This document shows positions 55,126-63,290 of a stretch of DNA of 64,000 nt, piece by piece. The translations under genes were made by a program, and so were the position numbers. How positions within the stretch are numbered: position 1 is the first letter of the stretch; every line of letters begins with the position of its first letter. The notes below the pieces were generated by a model. The model had not been told where the DNA came from and ran no database searches. It saw only the letters and a list, made by a program, of their open reading frames with translations. Origin of the DNA: Hoeflea_A sp963921345 (GTDB taxonomy: Bacteria > Pseudomonadota > Alphaproteobacteria > Rhizobiales > Rhizobiaceae); contig OZ001229.2 of NCBI GenBank assembly GCA_963921345.3, positions 186,001-250,000 on the forward strand. The letters run 5' to 3'.

Positions 55126-57522
55126 ATGACCGTGGAAAATGCGCCCCGCCCCACGTGTGCGGACCACGCGCCGGCGCCTGGCGACATCGCAGTCGTAGGT
55201 TATGCTCTCCGTGTGCCCGGTGCGTCCACGCCAGATGAGTTCTGGAACTTGTTGGCTTCGGGCCGCGAACATATGCGGTTTTTCCAACGCGCCGACGTTC
55301 TGGCCGATGGCGAACGGGAAAACTTGGCCTGCGATCCCGACTATGTCTGCGCGGGCGGCGGGGTTCTGGACGGAATCGACCTCTTCGACGCTGACTTCTT
55401 CGGCTTCGATGACGAGCAGGCTCGCCGGTCGGACCCGCAGCAACGGCTGTTCTTGGAAGGATGCTGGACAGCGCTAGAGCATGCGGGCCATTGTCCGGAC
55501 GCCGCGCCGCAGCCTGCGGGGTTGTTCGCGGCGGTATCGCAATCGAGTTATCTCGACGGCCTGCGGACGCGGCTCGATCCTGAAGCAGACGACGCGGACT
55601 ACTGGACGATCCTGAGAAACGACAAGGACTTTCTACCCGCCCAAGTCGCATATCGTCTCGATCTTAGAGGGCCCTGCATCGCGGTGCAGTCCGCAAGTTC
55701 AAGCTCGCTGGTCGCCATCCATCTGGCCTGCCAGAGCCTGCGCTCCTCAGAGAGCAAAATCACACTTGCGGGCGGCGTCTCGATCAGGTCGCCGACTTGG
55801 CCTGGTCGTCGGCGGGGTTACCTGCGCCGCCGCGGCGCAATCACTTCCTCTGATGGGAGGTGCCGCGTCTTCGATGCCGGCGCGGATGGTACGGTTTCGG
55901 GCGATGGCATGGGTGTAGTCGTGTTGCGCACCCTGCAGGATGCCTTGGCCGAGGGAGACACGGTGCATCCCGTCATCAAGGGTTCGGCGACCAACAATGA
56001 TGGTGCTGAAAAAATTGGATTTGGTGCCCCAAGTCTGGCCGGGCAGACCGAGGTCATAACCAAAGCGCTTCGCGCCGCGCAAACGCCGCCCGAAAGCCTC
56101 GGCTATGTCGAAGGCCACGGCATGGGCACGCCTATCGGCGACACGATAGAACTAACAGCCTTGGCGCGAGTGTTCGCAGATCAGAGCCCAGAGCCGCTCC
56201 GAATTGGCTCGGTGAAGTCGAATTTCGGGCACTTGAACGCTGCAGCAGGTGTCGTGTCCATCATCAAGTGTGTGCTCGCTCTTGAAAATGCCGCGATCCC
56301 GCCGAGCCTTCACTTCGACGTATTCCCCCCCGAGATCGGCGCAAACCCATTTCCTTTCGAGGTCGCGACCGCCTTGAGACCCTGGCCAGTCCGGAACAGT
56401 CCGCGCCGGGCTGGAGTTAGTGCTTTCGCGGCTGGAGGCACGAATTGCCATGTCGTTATGCAGGAAGCGGCACCCCCGACCGCCCCACCCCCGATGATCT
56501 GTGCAGAACTTCTGACCCTTTCGGCGCGCTCGCCTGGGGCTTTGGCCGTGCTTGCCGCGAACCTTGAGCGGCACCTTACGGATCTGCCGGCGTCTGCTCT
56601 TGCGGATGCGGCTTGGACGTTGCGGAACGGCAGGCGGGCCTTCGAATACCGCCATGCGTTGGTAGCATTTTCGCCAAGAGACGCGTCAGAGCAGCTACAT
56701 GCTGCTGCGGAGCAGCTCGCTAGTCGACCTCGTTCTCCGTGCCGCGCGCCGTCCGTTGTTTTAGCATTAGAAGGCACAACACCAGCGCGCCAACCGACCA
56801 GAGGCTGTTCCGGACAGATCGCGCCGGCGTCGTACGTTGAGGCCTTCCGGCACGCCCATGCTGTGGCACTGTCGCTCAGGAACCTCGGATTGCGACCAGT
56901 GGGGCTTGTTGGCCAAGGTGCCGGATTGTTGGATTGCGCTTGCTTGACGGGTATGTTGGATGTCCAGACCGTCTCGCAGGCACTGGGCGAGGATGCCTCC
57001 GGCAGGGTTGCTGATCGCACCGGAACGCGCGACCTAGGGACGGTGTGGTACAAGATCCCAGTGTTGGCGTTGCCCAGCATGAAACAGATGCCAGATTCTG
57101 CGGCATGCCTCGCCGCCGCGCGGTCTGTAGAGGCAGAAGCGATCGATGACAGGATGTTGGCGCAGTTCGCGGCAACAGCTGCCCCTGGACGGCCAGCAGT
57201 CGCCATCGTTGTCGGGGCTGAACCGCGTGTCCTGCACGCCAACGCCGAAAGTGACCCATTGGCGCTAACCCTTTGCGCAGGCCGCTCAAGCAGTGCAGCT
57301 GAGCTGGAGCTTGCGGGACTGCTCTGGTGCGTTGGCGTGCAGGTAGATTGGTCGGTCCTAACCCAACCTGGCCACCGTCCGCGGCGCCTCCCACTGCCGA
57401 CCTATCCCTTTCAGCGACGCTCGTTCTGGTGGCATGACACCGCATCCACGCCCGGTCTCTACAGACCGGGGGGCCCAGCGCTCGGACCAGAACGCCGACA
57501 AACGTCCGTTATACGACCCTAG
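55126..57522 (+). CDS. PKS-like KS-AT protein with both active sites lost
   Basis: 798 aa, starting after AGGAGG. The KS fold is clear (FFGFDDEQARRSDPQQRLFL, EGHGMGTPIGDT, KSNFGHLNAAAG), but the nucleophile Cys is Ser191 (QSASSSSLVAIH; codon AGT, one base from TGT). The two KS His remain. The following AT-like domain (about 465-760) is short and its GHSxG is GQGAG, with Gly598 in place of Ser and Gln597 for His. The end carries the usual post-AT PTYPFQRRSFWW. There is no ACP. It cannot elongate or load an acyl group in the normal way. A structural, decarboxylating or product-release role is possible but unproven. It is intact as a reading frame and sits mid-operon. Confidence 0.88.
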   Translation: MTVENAPRPTCADHAPAPGDIAVVGYALRVPGASTPDEFWNLLASGREHMRFFQRADVLADGERENLACDPDYVCAGGGVLDGIDLFDADFFGFDDEQARRSDPQQRLFLEGCWTALEHAGHCPDAAPQPAGLFAAVSQSSYLDGLRTRLDPEADDADYWTILRNDKDFLPAQVAYRLDLRGPCIAVQSASSSSLVAIHLACQSLRSSESKITLAGGVSIRSPTWPGRRRGYLRRRGAITSSDGRCRVFDAGADGTVSGDGMGVVVLRTLQDALAEGDTVHPVIKGSATNNDGAEKIGFGAPSLAGQTEVITKALRAAQTPPESLGYVEGHGMGTPIGDTIELTALARVFADQSPEPLRIGSVKSNFGHLNAAAGVVSIIKCVLALENAAIPPSLHFDVFPPEIGANPFPFEVATALRPWPVRNSPRRAGVSAFAAGGTNCHVVMQEAAPPTAPPPMICAELLTLSARSPGALAVLAANLERHLTDLPASALADAAWTLRNGRRAFEYRHALVAFSPRDASEQLHAAAEQLASRPRSPCRAPSVVLALEGTTPARQPTRGCSGQIAPASYVEAFRHAHAVALSLRNLGLRPVGLVGQGAGLLDCACLTGMLDVQTVSQALGEDASGRVADRTGTRDLGTVWYKIPVLALPSMKQMPDSAACLAAARSVEAEAIDDRMLAQFAATAAPGRPAVAIVVGAEPRVLHANAESDPLALTLCAGRSSSAAELELAGLLWCVGVQVDWSVLTQPGHRPRRLPLPTYPFQRRSFWWHDTASTPGLYRPGGPALGPERRQTSVIRP

Positions 57523-57541
57523 CAACCACAGGAGCGAAGAA

Positions 57542-58246
57542 ATGTTCATTACGCGCGATGCGGCACCTGCCGTCGAAATGGCTCCAAACTTCTGGCGCCA
57601 GACGCTCGCATCGGGCAAGGAGTTGATGCTGGTTCTTTTCAGGATGAGAAAGGGCGCCGACCTGCCCGCACACCGCCATGTTCACGAACAGATAGGCTAT
57701 GTTATCCAAGGCGCGGTCGATCTGACCGTGGAAGGCGAGACCGTGTCGACCCTGGCGCGGTGTTGCTATTTGCCGTACAGCAACCAGCTTCATTCCGCCG
57801 TTGTCATAGACGATGCAATGGTCGTTGATGTCTTCTCGCCGCCGCGTAAGGATTATCTGCCAGGCGCGGCGCCTGCGAGGGCATTGGCACAGCCTGACAC
57901 GACCGGATCGATTGCGGATCCGAGGCCCAACGTTCTGATGGCTAGTGATGTCGCCCCACTCGAAATTGCACCAGGCGTGCTGAAGCGAGCCCTCCTTTCG
58001 GGCGATCGCGCCTGCCTCGCCGAGCTTGAGTTGCAGGGCCGTGCCGCATTTGTGCCGAGCCGCCTCAACCGCGAAACCGCGGCCTTCGTGGTTGAAGGAT
58101 GCTTCGACATCCGCATCGACGATGACACTCGACTCTGCGGGCCTGGAGCCTCCCTCGTCGCGGCCCCGGACCAGACGTTTGCAATCACTTGTACCATGCC
58201 CGGCAGGGTTGTGTGGGCCGAATCACTAACTGCTACGCAGCAATGA
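57542..58246 (+). CDS. BacB-like bicupin
   Basis: 234 aa from an ATG preceded by AGGAG; a frame from 57434 would overlap the previous gene. The first cupin has the metal site as PAHRHVHEQIGYVIQGAVDL, then NQLHSAVV and VVDVFSPPRKDY. This matches by eye the second cupin of bacilysin BacB, which isomerises the product of BacA. The second cupin here (about residues 145-230) keeps the fold pattern but has lost the His ligands (VPSRLNRETAAFVVEG), so only one metal is likely. It lies 12 bases before the BacA-like gene, the same pairing as bacAB and aerDE. An isomerase role is inferred from that pairing. Confidence 0.8.
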   Translation: MFITRDAAPAVEMAPNFWRQTLASGKELMLVLFRMRKGADLPAHRHVHEQIGYVIQGAVDLTVEGETVSTLARCCYLPYSNQLHSAVVIDDAMVVDVFSPPRKDYLPGAAPARALAQPDTTGSIADPRPNVLMASDVAPLEIAPGVLKRALLSGDRACLAELELQGRAAFVPSRLNRETAAFVVEGCFDIRIDDDTRLCGPGASLVAAPDQTFAITCTMPGRVVWAESLTATQQ

Positions 58247-58258
58247 AGGACGCCGCAA

Positions 58259-58888
58259 ATGATACTTGCAACACTCGGACCTGCCGGAACCTGCAGCGAA
58301 GACGTGGGCCGACGCTATCTCAAAGACCGCGGTATCTTCGACCCAGCTTGCCTGAAGCTCTGCGATAGCTTCGAGAAGGCCGTGTCCTGCGTCTTGGACA
58401 AGGCCGCGGATGAGGTCTTGATCCCGGCGGCCTATACTGACTATCACGAACTTTGTTTTGCCAATCTCGATCGGCTCAGGCTAAGTGACATCTTATATTC
58501 GCGACCGCGCTTTCTGCTTGTCTCGACCTCAGACGTAACGCCTAACCAGTCCAATGTCCCGCAAGTTGCCTGCCACAAGTCGCCCTCGCCCCTTCTGCGC
58601 CAGCTAACGTTCAACTGTCGGCATCTCGAGGCGTCATCGAATGCGGTAGCCGCCTGGATGGTTCGGAACGGCGAGGCCGATCTCGGGGTCGTCAACGAGC
58701 AGTCAGTCCGGGTTATCAATGCCCAATCACGGGACGGCCGACAACTGCACGTGCTCCGGGATTTCGGCCAAGTCGACATGATCTGGGCCGTCTTTCGCCG
58801 CGCCAAGGCCAACGATCTGCACAGCGCCTTGTGGGCCGATCCGTTCCTGACGGCGCTGGTTTGCACCCAAGCCGCAATAGCAAGCTGA
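58259..58888 (+). CDS. BacA-like prephenate decarboxylase
   Basis: This 209-aa protein is the prephenate dehydratase catalytic fold without the ACT regulatory domain. It opens ATLGPAGTCSEDVGRRYL, has LCDSFEKAVSCVLDKA, then ACHKSPSPLLRQL and EADLGVVNEQS. These blocks line up with bacilysin BacA (GTLGPEGTSSE, HPSPINLIKYF, YDIALTNEL). The Thr-Arg-Phe motif of true dehydratases is absent, as in BacA, so decarboxylation without aromatisation is expected. That would yield a dihydro-4-hydroxyphenylpyruvate for the bicupin to isomerise. It is coupled closely to its neighbours (12 bases upstream, 7 downstream). Supply of primary phenylalanine is an unlikely alternative. Confidence 0.82.
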   Translation: MILATLGPAGTCSEDVGRRYLKDRGIFDPACLKLCDSFEKAVSCVLDKAADEVLIPAAYTDYHELCFANLDRLRLSDILYSRPRFLLVSTSDVTPNQSNVPQVACHKSPSPLLRQLTFNCRHLEASSNAVAAWMVRNGEADLGVVNEQSVRVINAQSRDGRQLHVLRDFGQVDMIWAVFRRAKANDLHSALWADPFLTALVCTQAAIAS

Positions 58889-58895
58889 GCGCGCT

Positions 58896-60905
58896 ATGAC
58901 AAGTTGCACCATTCTCGGACTCTCAGGGGGACTGAATCGCCCGGACAGATCTCGGTTTTCTCTTCCTCACATCCTGCATGACGCGGCGGCTGTTGTCGTA
59001 CGGGACGGCGAGGTAATCGCGGCAGTCGAGGAAGAGAGGCTCAACCGGATCAAGCACTCGAACTGCTTTGCTACGCTTGCTATCCGGGAATGCCTGCGTC
59101 TGGCTAAGATAGTGCCTGCGCAATTGGATGCCATTGCAAACGGCTTCGGCGCCGAATTCCTTGACTACCAATTCCGCCACTATTTTCTTGAACAGCACAC
59201 CAAGGTCGAGCCGGTCTGCACCCGCAGTGAGATGCGGGTCCTTCTAGCACAGGCTTGCGGCGAAACGATCCGCGATGTGCCCCTTGTATTTGTCGACCAC
59301 CATCTCGCCCACGCCGCCAGTGCCTATTACACCTGCGATTTCGACGAGGCGCTGGTCGCCGTGATCGACGGAATGGGCGAGAACGTTTCGCTGAGCCTCT
59401 ATACTGGCTCTAACGGACGTCTGCAACGCCTTCTGACCCACCCGATCGATGCCTCGCTCGGAATCTTCTACCTGACGGTAATCAGCACTATCGGCTTCTG
59501 CCTCTTTGACGAATACAAAGTGATGGGCCTGGCACCCTACGGCGATGCTGCTCGCTACCGGGAGTTGCTACTGTCCTTTTACGAGCTGCGACCGAACGGA
59601 GGGTTTGAGCTGCACACCGGGCTCGCCGAGATTGTTCTCGGCAGCATGGCCGCTGAGGCAGCAGAGGCCGGAAATCAGGACGAACACTGCCGGAATGTCG
59701 CCGCCGCCCTGCAAGAGGCGCTCGAAAAGATCGTGCTGCATGTATTAGACGACGCACAAGAACGCACCGGCCTCGGCCGACTTTGCCTTGCAGGAGGCGT
59801 CGCGCAGAACAGCGCGATGAACGGACGTATCCAGGCGACCGGGCGGTTCCAGCGCGTCTGGATCCCGCCTTTTGCCCATGATGCTGGCACGGCGCTCGGC
59901 GCCGCGCTGGTTGAATATCGAAAGCGAGCCGAGGAACCGGCGACGGTCCCTCTGAGTCATGCATATCTCGGGCGCGGTATCCCACGGTCTGACGAAATCG
60001 CCGCCCGATTGATGTCATGGCAGGGCGTGGTCACTGCCGAGCGACTGGACGATCCCGCCCGGGCCGCCGCGGCCCTACTAGCCGAAGGCCAAGTGTTGGG
60101 CTGGGTTCAGGGCCGCTCCGAATTCGGCCCCCGGGCCCTTGGGAACCGCAGCATCGTTGCCGATTCTCGACCAGCGTCGCACCGCGAGCTTATCAACGCG
60201 ATGATAAAGAGGCGCGAGGCGTTCCGGCCCTTCGCCCCGGCCACGACCGAAGAGGATGCGCGGAATTTCTTCGACCTGGCGTTGGATGGGCAGGTCAATC
60301 CATACATGACGGCAACGGTCACAGTGCGCCCGGAGTATCTCAACCGGCTTGCGGCGACCACCCATGTGGACGGCACGGCGCGGCTGCAAACGGTCTCGCG
60401 GGCGCTCAACCCTCGGTTCTGGAGCTTGATCCGGGCGTTCGGCGATCTGACCGACCTCCCCGTGATACTGAACACATCGTTTAATAGCAACGCCGAACCG
60501 ATCGTGGATTCGTTGGACGATGCGCTTACTTGCTTCGTGACAACCGGACTCGATGCCTTGGTTCTCGACGATCATTTCATTCGCCGTACCCCCGGTTACG
60601 AAGTCGCACTTGAAGGTTTTCGGATCCGACAACTGCAGAACGTCGATGTCGAGCAGCGACAATTCGTGGACGAGGCGGGGCGGCGACAAGTCTCCTTCGA
60701 TCTGTTTCACCGCTATCGGCAATCCCCACGGCGTACGATTTCAGAGGCTGCCCACGCCGTCTTGAGTGCCGCTGAGCCAGAGCTAACGTTGCGCGAAGCC
60801 TTGGACGCGCTTGCCCTGACCGGCCCGGTTCGCATGGCGCTCCGCTCGGAAATCCTGGCGTTGTGGCAGGAGCGCCTGATCGTACTTTCAACCGGCAATG
60901 ACTGA
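58896..60905 (+). CDS. NodU/TobZ-type O-carbamoyltransferase
   Basis: 669 aa, the usual length for this family, which makes carbamoyl-AMP from carbamoyl phosphate and ATP and transfers it to a hydroxyl. The N-terminal domain shows LHDAAAVVVRDGEVIAAVEE, VFVDHHLAHAASAYYTCDF (metal-binding His), DEYKVMGLAPYGD and LCLAGGVAQNSAMN. The C-terminal YrdC-like domain has GWVQGRSEFGPRALGNRSI and VILNTSFNSNAEPIV. It starts seven bases after the BacA-like gene and overlaps the phosphopantetheinyl transferase by eight bases. The likely acceptor is a hydroxyl on the polyketide/peptide product or the BacAB-derived ring, by inference. Confidence 0.92.
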   Translation: MTSCTILGLSGGLNRPDRSRFSLPHILHDAAAVVVRDGEVIAAVEEERLNRIKHSNCFATLAIRECLRLAKIVPAQLDAIANGFGAEFLDYQFRHYFLEQHTKVEPVCTRSEMRVLLAQACGETIRDVPLVFVDHHLAHAASAYYTCDFDEALVAVIDGMGENVSLSLYTGSNGRLQRLLTHPIDASLGIFYLTVISTIGFCLFDEYKVMGLAPYGDAARYRELLLSFYELRPNGGFELHTGLAEIVLGSMAAEAAEAGNQDEHCRNVAAALQEALEKIVLHVLDDAQERTGLGRLCLAGGVAQNSAMNGRIQATGRFQRVWIPPFAHDAGTALGAALVEYRKRAEEPATVPLSHAYLGRGIPRSDEIAARLMSWQGVVTAERLDDPARAAAALLAEGQVLGWVQGRSEFGPRALGNRSIVADSRPASHRELINAMIKRREAFRPFAPATTEEDARNFFDLALDGQVNPYMTATVTVRPEYLNRLAATTHVDGTARLQTVSRALNPRFWSLIRAFGDLTDLPVILNTSFNSNAEPIVDSLDDALTCFVTTGLDALVLDDHFIRRTPGYEVALEGFRIRQLQNVDVEQRQFVDEAGRRQVSFDLFHRYRQSPRRTISEAAHAVLSAAEPELTLREALDALALTGPVRMALRSEILALWQERLIVLSTGND

Positions 60906-61653
60906 CCTCCACAACTGGCCGCAGTGCGACGGACTCCTTGGGATCGACGCGCCCCCGTGTCCCCTCCGCATCTGGCGGGTTGATCTGGCCTCTGGCTCCA
61001 ATCAGGCGATGCCCTCGAACAAGGTGCTGAACGCCGAGGAACACGCTCGTGCCTGCCGGTTTGCCACAAGCGATCTAAGGCGTCGGTTCACTGCCGCTAG
61101 GGTGGCCCTAAAAATGATCCTCGCTTCGGTGCTCGGGACTACGCCGCGGCGGCTCAGGCTGGACAATACTGAGTATGGGCGCCCCTTTGTGGCCAGCCCG
61201 CAGGCCCCGGCCTTCGATTTCAACCTTTCGCATGCTGGAGATGTTGCGGTCATTGCCCTATCTGCCGGTGCAAGGGTTGGCGTCGATATCGAGTTGCGCA
61301 GCCGGCCCGGGATCGCATTCGAGGATTTCCGAGATCATATGACCAACGCCGAAATCGCTCAGATCAAACGTCTTCCGGCGGATAGGCTGCACCTGTCCCT
61401 CCTGCGCCTTTGGACCCGCAAGGAGGCGTTTGTAAAAGCCGATGGCCGTGGCCTGTCACGGCCGTTGTCAAGGTTCTCGGTCCCCGTCTCAGAGCTTACA
61501 GCGCCCCTGACCACTCGCCCAGATGGCAGAGAGCCATGGACCTTTTGGGATCTTTCCGACGACGAGGCAATAATCTCGGTCATCCGGGGCGGATCGGAGT
61601 GCCGGCTGCAGACGGCGGTATTGCGTAAATCAAACTTTTTGAGGTTCGATTAA
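60898..61653 (+). CDS. Sfp-type 4'-phosphopantetheinyl transferase
   Basis: This 251-aa enzyme activates carrier domains by adding the phosphopantetheine arm of CoA. Signature motifs are ARVALKMILASVLG, FDFNLSHAGDVAVIAL, the metal-binding GVDIE near residue 126 and LWTRKEAFVKADGRGLS. It is the last gene of the operon, overlapping the carbamoyltransferase by eight bases. It supplies the cluster with the enzyme needed for its five PKS ACPs and two PCPs. No terminator hairpin is obvious after the stop. Confidence 0.92.
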   Translation: MTDLHNWPQCDGLLGIDAPPCPLRIWRVDLASGSNQAMPSNKVLNAEEHARACRFATSDLRRRFTAARVALKMILASVLGTTPRRLRLDNTEYGRPFVASPQAPAFDFNLSHAGDVAVIALSAGARVGVDIELRSRPGIAFEDFRDHMTNAEIAQIKRLPADRLHLSLLRLWTRKEAFVKADGRGLSRPLSRFSVPVSELTAPLTTRPDGREPWTFWDLSDDEAIISVIRGGSECRLQTAVLRKSNFLRFD

Positions 61654-61682
61654 TCGTAGCGGTTCGCACAGCCCACCTGGCT

Positions 61683-61745
61683 TCAGCTTGACGCGGTTTT
61701 GAATGCCCACGGCATGAGTTCGTTGATGCGGTTTGCGGGATAACC
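61683..61745 (-). pseudogene. IS66-type transposase C-terminal remnant
   Basis: The minus strand reads GYPANRINELMPWAFKTASS then stop. This resembles the terminal residues of IS66 TnpC proteins, where a basic-Leu-Pro-Trp motif ends the chain. Only about 20 codons remain. It marks the right edge of the biosynthetic cluster. Confidence 0.5.
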
Positions 61746-62047
61746 TGCGCATTCCAATGAAACCAGCCACTGATTCCGATCAATATCCGGCCAGCCATTC
61801 CGATTTGATGCCGGCCACTTTGTGAAGATCCCTGGGTCGTTGTTGATATTTGTTTCAAGATGGTTTCGCAGTCAAGTTTCGGTGTGCTTTTCTCCTCTGA
61901 TTGAGTGGCAGATCGCCTCGAACGCATCGAGCGACGCCTGGACTTGTCAGACAACCCAGCTGAGTAAACCGCGATTTGTCGAAGGCCGCGCCTGTGATAG
62001 ACATTCGCCATTGAGCGGTCGACTCCGGTAGAGGGCGAAATGACACC
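61746..62047. repeat. Imperfect direct repeats, possible IS end, no gene
   Basis: Between 61763 and 61820 the sequence repeats CCAGCCACTGATTCCGAT, then CCAGCCATTCCGATTT and GCCGGCCACTT, spaced about 25 bases, like IS21-type terminal repeats. No gene of that family remains beside it. The rest of this 302-base stretch shows no supported coding frame. Confidence 0.35.
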
Positions 62048-62470
62048 CTAAGGATTTTCTGTCCTCATTTTGCGCCAGATGTACTGTCCGATGAACAGGA
62101 TGTGTTCCCATCCGAGGGGTGAAATGTGTTTCAGCAAATGCCTGGGTGTGTCCAGGCCAGCCCGTCTGCGCTGCATAACCGCTTCGCCCAGTTGCTTGGT
62201 GTTCCAGTAGATCACGATGGCCGTGAGCAGATTGAGGCCGGCGAGGCGGAAATGCTGGGCTTCGGATGTGCGGTCCTGGATCTCGCCTTGGCGACCGATC
62301 CACAAAGCGCCCTTGAGAGCATGGTGTGCTTCACCTTTGTTCAGGCCGACAGTAGTCCCGCGCTGCATGTCGATGTTCAAGGCCCATTCGACGATGAACA
62401 GTGTTCGCTCGATCCGTCCGATTTCACCCAGAGGATGCGGGGGCATTGCCAAGTTGTTGGTACATTCATT
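62048..62470 (-). pseudogene. Tn3-family transposase (TnpA) C-terminal fragment
   Basis: The frame reads LGEIGRIERTLFIVEWALNI, LNKGEAHHALKGALWIGRQG, HFRLAGLNLLTAIVIYWNTK, and ends ISPLGWEHILFIGQYIWRK. This is the conserved end of Tn3-type transposases. The upstream two-thirds is absent; similarity fades near 62470, where the next IS begins. The gene is inactive. Confidence 0.85.
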
Positions 62471-62479
62471 TTCGGTTAG

Positions 62480-63135
62480 ATGGCTGGCATGAAGATGCCA
62501 TCCGACATGCCGCGCCTGAAAGGGTTCCGATTTCCGCGCGAGATTATCGCTTACGCGGTTTGGGCCTACCATCGGTTTGCCCTGAGCACGGCGGATGTGG
62601 AAGATCTGCTCGCGCAACGCGGCGTGATCGTCAGCCGGGAGTCCGTCAGATCGTGGGTGAACCGCTTTGGCCGTCACTTTGCCGATTGTATCAAACGTGA
62701 CCGTCCGGCAGCAGCGGACAAAATGGCACCTCGATGAAGTTGTCGTGCCGATCGGCGGCGTGGAATACCGACTCTGGCGGGCGATTGACGCGACTGGAGA
62801 ATGTTCTGGATATCCTCGTCCAGCCGCGGCGCAACGCCAAGGCGGCAAGGCGTTTCCTGAAGCGCCTTGTGACCCGTTTCGGCACCCCACGCGTGGTCGT
62901 CACAGATAAGTTGCGCAGCTATTTCAAACCGATCCGCGATCTCGCGCCGGATGCGGATCACCGGGCGCACAAGGGTCTCAACAACCGCATGGAGGGATCG
63001 CACCGACCGACCCGCAAACGCGAAAAACTCATGGGCCGGTTCAAGTCCCCAAGGCAGGCCCAGAAATTTCTCGCTGCCCATGACCAAGTCAACACACTCT
63101 TCCGACCCCCTTCCGACCCCGCCGCTACCGCCTGA
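62480..63135 (+). pseudogene. IS6-family transposase with two frameshifts
   Basis: The N-terminal part (RFPREIIAYAVWAYHRFALS, LAQRGVIVSRESVRSWVNRF) ends in one frame near 62700. The catalytic start (WHLDEVVVPIGGVEYRLWRA) lies in a second frame near 62722-62790. The end (VLDILVQPRRNAKAARRFLK, PRVVVTDKLRSYFKPIRDLA, NRMEGSHRPTRKREKLMGRF) lies in another from about 62800. Together they make a full IS6/IS26-type DDE transposase broken by two indels. Confidence 0.85.
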
Positions 63136-63290
63136 CCACAAAATCATATCGCCACGCCAGATCCGATGCTTTCGATCTTTGGCAAGGCTATGCACTCGAA
63201 ATGGCTTCATAAGGCACCGGAAACACCCATCTCTCAAGTCGCCGGAAACAACTTGGCAATGCCGCGATCAGGCTTCTGCTGGCAGCATCG

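Noticed and set aside
58259..58888. Ordinary prephenate dehydratase for phenylalanine synthesis
   Set aside because: The ACT domain and the Thr-Arg-Phe motif are absent, the protein is BacA-sized, and it sits beside a bicupin in a secondary-metabolite operon.
59488..60018. 176-codon minus-strand frame opposite the carbamoyltransferase
   Set aside because: It is Arg-rich low-complexity translation with no support, while the sense frame has all family motifs.
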